A stretch of 64,000 nt of DNA from an uncultured Collinsella sp. (GTDB lineage Bacteria; Actinomycetota; Coriobacteriia; Coriobacteriales; Coriobacteriaceae), in assembly GCA_900768265.1 (NCBI GenBank), contig CAAGCF010000008.1, forward strand, positions 1 through 64,000, read 5' to 3'. Positions 60,958-64,000 of this stretch are shown here, in pieces (the stretch's first letter is position 1; each line of letters begins with the position of its first letter). Position numbers and translations under genes: made by a program. Below the pieces are notes generated by a model. The model was not told the DNA's origin and did not search any database. It saw nothing but the letters and a program-made list of their open reading frames with translations.

Positions 60958-62421
60958 ATGGCCTCTAAAACTTGTAACGATGAGATTATCGACCCCAATG
61001 GTCTGGATCTCTTTCGTCTGACCATGATGGTCATCACTGCGAGCATTTGCGGCGGTATCTTCTCTCTTGCCGGCGATATGGCGGCAGGCGGAGCCAATAC
61101 CGGCGCAGTTATCGTCTCGTGGGGAATTTGCTTTATTGGTGTCTTTGCGCTGATGATGGTGTTCAACGGTTTGTCTCAGGCTCGTCCCGACTTGACTGGC
61201 GGTATCTATGCGTACGCCGCCGCCGGTTTTGGCGATTACGTTGGATTCAACTCCGCTTGGGGCTACTGGATCAGCGCGTGTCTTTCCAACGTGAGCTTTG
61301 CACTCTTGCTGTTTAGCGCGCTGGGCTATTTCTTCCCCGCGTTTGGCACGGGCAACAATCTGCTTTCCATCATCTGCGCTAGCGCGTTTCTGTGGTTCCT
61401 TACCGCTCTCGTGCTTCGTGGCGTTAAGGAAGCCGCGGGCATTAACACGATCGTCACGTTGGCGAAGTTGGTTCCGCTGGGACTCTTTGTGCTGAGCATT
61501 GTGCTCCTGGGTAAGTTCAACGTCGACATCTTTATGGACAACTTCTGGGGAGAGCCGGCTGGTCCTGCGTTTGGCGAGCAGGTTGTCTCGACCATGATTG
61601 CCCTTGTTTGGGTCTTCACGGGCATCGAGGGCGCTGTCGTCATCTCGGGCCGTGCAAAGTATGTGCGCGACGTCGGTCGTTCGACAGCGCTTGGATTTGC
61701 GGCCGTGTTCACGCTGTATCTGATTATCTCGATGCTGTCGCTCGGCATTATGCCGCGCGAGGAAATGGCGCAACTTGCAACGCCCTCCATGGCGGGAATT
61801 CTCGAGTGCGCAATCGGTCCGGTTGGTGCTGCCATCGTAAACCTTGGCGTTATTCTCTCGCTGGTCGGCGCGATGCTGGGCTACGTCATCATCGCATCTG
61901 AGACGCCGTTTGAGGCGGCGCGACAGGGCTCCTTCCCGTTGGCGTTTGCTAAGACAAACAAGCATGACGCCCCGGTGGTAACGATTCTCGTGAGTTCCGG
62001 CATCACGCAGCTTTTCTTGATTGTGTCGTATGTGGCGGCGAGCACCTATCAGTTCTTCTATAGCTGCGCGGTTAACACGATTCTGGTTCCGTATGTCTGT
62101 TCGGCTGCCTATTACATGGTGATCGGTTGGAAGAACGAGCATTTGGACGGGCCGCACGCGCCGAGTGTCGGCAAAGCACGCTTCTTCGGTACGCTCGGCT
62201 TTATCTACACGCTGTTCCTGGTGTGGTCGACGGGCCTCCAGGGTGTCATGATCACGACGATCCTTTTTGCCCCGGCCATCCCCGTCTATATTGCGGGTGA
62301 GCGAGGCCGCGGCAAGCAGGTGCTTCCGCATCTGCACGACAAGCTAATCGCAGCAGTGGTTATTGTCGTGGCAGTCATCTCGTTGTATCTGCACTTCTCC
62401 GGCATTGCGCCGATTGTCTAA
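60958..62421 (+). CDS. APC-family amino-acid antiporter (ArcD/basic amino acid type)
   Basis: A 487-residue transporter with about twelve or thirteen helices. The first helix has the unwound ITASICGGIFSLAGDM motif, and later come GGIYAYAAAGFGDYVGFNSAWGYW and FTGIEGAVVISGRAKYVRDVG, all typical of the basic amino-acid/polyamine antiporters such as arginine:ornithine exchangers. Next to a methylarginine hydrolase, exchange of (methyl)arginine for citrulline or ornithine is the natural guess, not proven. The start has a GGGGGTG ribosome site. Confidence 0.88.
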   Translation: MASKTCNDEIIDPNGLDLFRLTMMVITASICGGIFSLAGDMAAGGANTGAVIVSWGICFIGVFALMMVFNGLSQARPDLTGGIYAYAAAGFGDYVGFNSAWGYWISACLSNVSFALLLFSALGYFFPAFGTGNNLLSIICASAFLWFLTALVLRGVKEAAGINTIVTLAKLVPLGLFVLSIVLLGKFNVDIFMDNFWGEPAGPAFGEQVVSTMIALVWVFTGIEGAVVISGRAKYVRDVGRSTALGFAAVFTLYLIISMLSLGIMPREEMAQLATPSMAGILECAIGPVGAAIVNLGVILSLVGAMLGYVIIASETPFEAARQGSFPLAFAKTNKHDAPVVTILVSSGITQLFLIVSYVAASTYQFFYSCAVNTILVPYVCSAAYYMVIGWKNEHLDGPHAPSVGKARFFGTLGFIYTLFLVWSTGLQGVMITTILFAPAIPVYIAGERGRGKQVLPHLHDKLIAAVVIVVAVISLYLHFSGIAPIV

Positions 62422-62532
62422 GGCTACGGCGAGCTTCGTTGCTTGGTAAGCCGGCGGGCATCGCGTATCGGTGCTGCTCGGCATTCCATAACTGATGTGG
62501 GTCTCTATTACGTGCCTTTGTGAGCGCCCACC

Positions 62533-62570
62533 AGGCCCGCGCCGGTGACATTTGTTGCCAGCGCGGGCCT
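62533..62570 (+). terminator. Antiporter gene terminator
   Basis: AGGCCCGCGC (62533-62542) pairs exactly with GCGCGGGCCT (62561-62570), then TTGCGG; the T-run is short. Confidence 0.6.
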
Positions 62571-62575
62571 TTGCG

Positions 62576-62640
62576 GTTGCGGTGAAATAGTTCCTGTTTT
62601 TGCTGGTTAAAGCCTCAAACAGGAACTATTCCACCGCAAC
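62576..62640. repeat. Palindromic element C
   Basis: The 24-nt arms 62576-62599 (GTTGCGGTGAAATAGTTCCT then GTTT) and 62617-62640 pair with one mismatch across a 17-nt loop. Layout equals A1 and A3, but about a third of the arm positions differ and still pair. The remaining part of the 462-nt gap 62422-62883 shows only a degenerate GGACAG-type half element near 62730-62760. Confidence 0.85.
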
Positions 62641-62883
62641 TTGTTTTGATTCGCTGGGGGATCGGAGGAAGCGACGATCCGGAATCCACCTGCACGGTCG
62701 TCGCTCCGCATCCCGTCCGTTGGCGCAAATGGTGCCAAATGTAATCTGTCCTCCTTGCACGCTTGTTCCCCTCGCAGCAATCTGTTGATTGAACGTCATT
62801 TTATGCTCGCGGTTTCTGGGAAACCGTCTCGCAGCAAAGTAGACTAGATAGCCATTTCAAAAAGTCTGCTTAGAGGAGGAGCC

Positions 62884-63204
62884 ATGCTTGAGGGTACGTA
62901 TGTGGTTTCGGCCCAGACGCTGGTGGGGAGTAAACGCGGCGAGGTGACGTTTTCACATGGGGTGAACGGCGTGCTCAGGGCAGTACTAAACGTCAGGGGT
63001 CTCAATATCGCTCTCTCGAGTGCCCGCGCTGAGGGCGATTTCTTTGAGCTCTCGGGTACTATCTCCCACGTCTTGATGGGCAAGGCGCCCTTTACATGCA
63101 CGGGGTCAGTCGAGGGTGATCGACTCACTGCTACCGCGCGGTCGGGTTCCGTTTCGATCTCGCTGAGCGGTATGCGCAAAGAGCTTTCGGGGCGCACCGC
63201 ATAA
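62884..63204 (+). CDS. Hypothetical protein, beta-rich
   Basis: A 106-residue protein not recognised. AGAGGAGGAGCC before the ATG is a strong ribosome site, which supports expression. The pattern of alternating hydrophobic and small residues (TYVVSAQTLVGSKRGEVTF, LNIALSSARAEGDFFELSG, RLTATARSGSVSISLSG) suggests a small beta-barrel. There is no signal peptide or membrane helix. It stands alone, 122 nt before the feoAB start. Confidence 0.7.
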   Translation: MLEGTYVVSAQTLVGSKRGEVTFSHGVNGVLRAVLNVRGLNIALSSARAEGDFFELSGTISHVLMGKAPFTCTGSVEGDRLTATARSGSVSISLSGMRKELSGRTA

Positions 63205-63325
63205 AGTTTGCGCAGGTAAACATCGATATTTGACTTTATAAAATAGTTCAGAGCGCTATCATTTGTCGTTACGAGTTGGTTAGCCCCGGTAAACGGTTAA
63301 CCGCGTCTAACGAAAGGATGAGCGC

Positions 63326-64000
63326 GTGAAGCTCGATACACTCGAGATTGGAAAGGACGCCGTTGTCGCATCGGTGACATCCGATGATCAGGCGCTCCGA
63401 CAGCATATTTTGGACATGGGCCTAACGCCGGGCACCGAAGTCACCATGATGAAATACGCCCCCATGGGCGACCCGCTCGAGATCCGTCTGCGTGGCTACG
63501 AGTTGACACTGCGCAAGGACGATGCCGCCCGCATTGAGCTCGTGGGTATTCACGACACCGATACGGGTCCGCGCGCTAACGCCGCAATCGGCACGACGGA
63601 GCATCCGGCCCTGGGCGAGGGGACGTATTCGCCCCGTGCGGCAAAGACGGCCGTGCCCGAGGGCGCGCCGCTGCACTTTGCCCTCGCCGGCAACCAAAAT
63701 TGCGGCAAGACCACGTTATTCAACCAGCTGACGGGCTCCAGCCAGCACGTCGGTAACTTTCCCGGCGTGACGGTCGACCGCAAAGATGGCACCATCCGTA
63801 ACCATCCCGAGGCGAGTGTTACCGACCTGCCTGGCATTTACTCCCTGTCGCCGTACACAGGCGAAGAGGTCGTGAGCCGTCAGTTCATCCTTGACGAGCG
63901 CCCGGACGCCATCATCGACATCATTGACGCCACCAACATCGAGCGTAACCTGTACCTGACACTGCAGCTCATGGAGCTTGACCGTCCTATGGTCATCGCG
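63326..64000 (+). CDS. feoB: FeoA-FeoB fusion ferrous iron transporter (partial, runs off the window)
   Basis: The reading frame opens with GTG at 63326 after GAAAGGATG and stays open to the last base. Residues 1-75 are a FeoA (SH3-like) domain with QHILDMGLTPGTEVTMMKYAPMGDP. A linker of about 40 residues follows, then the FeoB G-protein domain: G1 GNQNCGKTTLFNQLTG (from residue 122), VTVDRKDG, G3 DLPGIYSLSPY and IIDATNIERNLYLT. The permease part lies beyond the window. FeoA and FeoB are usually separate proteins. The fold joins regulator and GTPase in one chain for Fe(II) uptake. Confidence 0.93.
   Translation, partial: MKLDTLEIGKDAVVASVTSDDQALRQHILDMGLTPGTEVTMMKYAPMGDPLEIRLRGYELTLRKDDAARIELVGIHDTDTGPRANAAIGTTEHPALGEGTYSPRAAKTAVPEGAPLHFALAGNQNCGKTTLFNQLTGSSQHVGNFPGVTVDRKDGTIRNHPEASVTDLPGIYSLSPYTGEEVVSRQFILDERPDAIIDIIDATNIERNLYLTLQLMELDRPMVIA

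Noticed and set aside
63278..63302. DtxR/IdeR-type iron box upstream of feoAB
   Set aside because: GGTTAGCC and GGTTAACC resemble half-sites, but spacing and the rest of the consensus do not fit well enough for a feature call.

Overview
The window looks like a chromosomal segment of a GC-rich, anaerobic, gut-type actinobacterium of the class Coriobacteriia, most likely Collinsella. This is an inference from gene content (ECF riboflavin uptake, veg, disA next to ispD/ispF, a LysRS with an extra C-terminal domain), from codon use ending in G or C, and from remembered resemblance; no database search was possible. About 64 protein genes, seven tRNAs, one FMN riboswitch and an unusually rich set of intergenic palindromes can be supported.

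Layout: (1) 190-3680 FMN riboswitch and the riboflavin ECF transporter ribU-ecfA-ecfT, then two tandem PNPOx-fold genes. (2) 4760-9860 argC-argJ-argB-argD with ARG-box-like sites in front. (3) 9890-10540 a 220-bp element with terminal inverted repeats, a tandem duplication derived from a tRNA 3' end, and tRNA-Val. (4) 10700-24600 housekeeping: asnB, murE, a HAD hydrolase, murI, rph, rdgB, dtd, veg, ispE, tRNA-Pro, tatA, greA, lysS, thrE. (5) 24900-27540 clpC. (6) 27660-32360 an AT-richer accessory island: a DUF2975 protein and HTH regulator, a 36-residue cysteine-rich peptide with its own promoter, an ABC transporter with two permeases, and a RelB/PIN toxin-antitoxin pair. (7) pepD, then hipBA and mntP on the minus strand. 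(8) 36760-47670 the information-processing block disA-ispD-ispF-cysS-rlmB-NYN nuclease, a tRNA cluster with tuf, then rpmG-tRNA-Trp-secE-nusG-rplK-rplA. (9) 47790-57850, all on the minus strand: a metallophosphoesterase with a BMP-domain protein, an MscS channel, a TrpXYZ-type ABC importer, a WYL-like regulator, asnS and a PTS EIIA protein. (10) 58100-64000 an esterase-like hydrolase, a GntR regulator divergent from a dimethylarginine hydrolase and an APC antiporter, a small hypothetical protein, and a FeoA-FeoB fusion running off the end.

Three things deserve most attention. First, the cysteine-rich peptide with an ABC transporter resembles a bacteriocin/RiPP locus but has no recognisable maturation enzyme. 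Second, several families of intergenic palindromes recur; their arms vary in sequence while pairing is kept, their cores are conserved, and one family (conserved GGGACAGG) repeatedly abuts stop codons in a fixed orientation. Third, the GntR-dimethylarginine hydrolase-antiporter cassette suggests use of methylated arginines. Arginine metabolism recurs in the window: ornithine synthesis by argCJBD, citrulline release by the hydrolase, and a MurE that lacks the meso-DAP signature arginine and might use ornithine or lysine.
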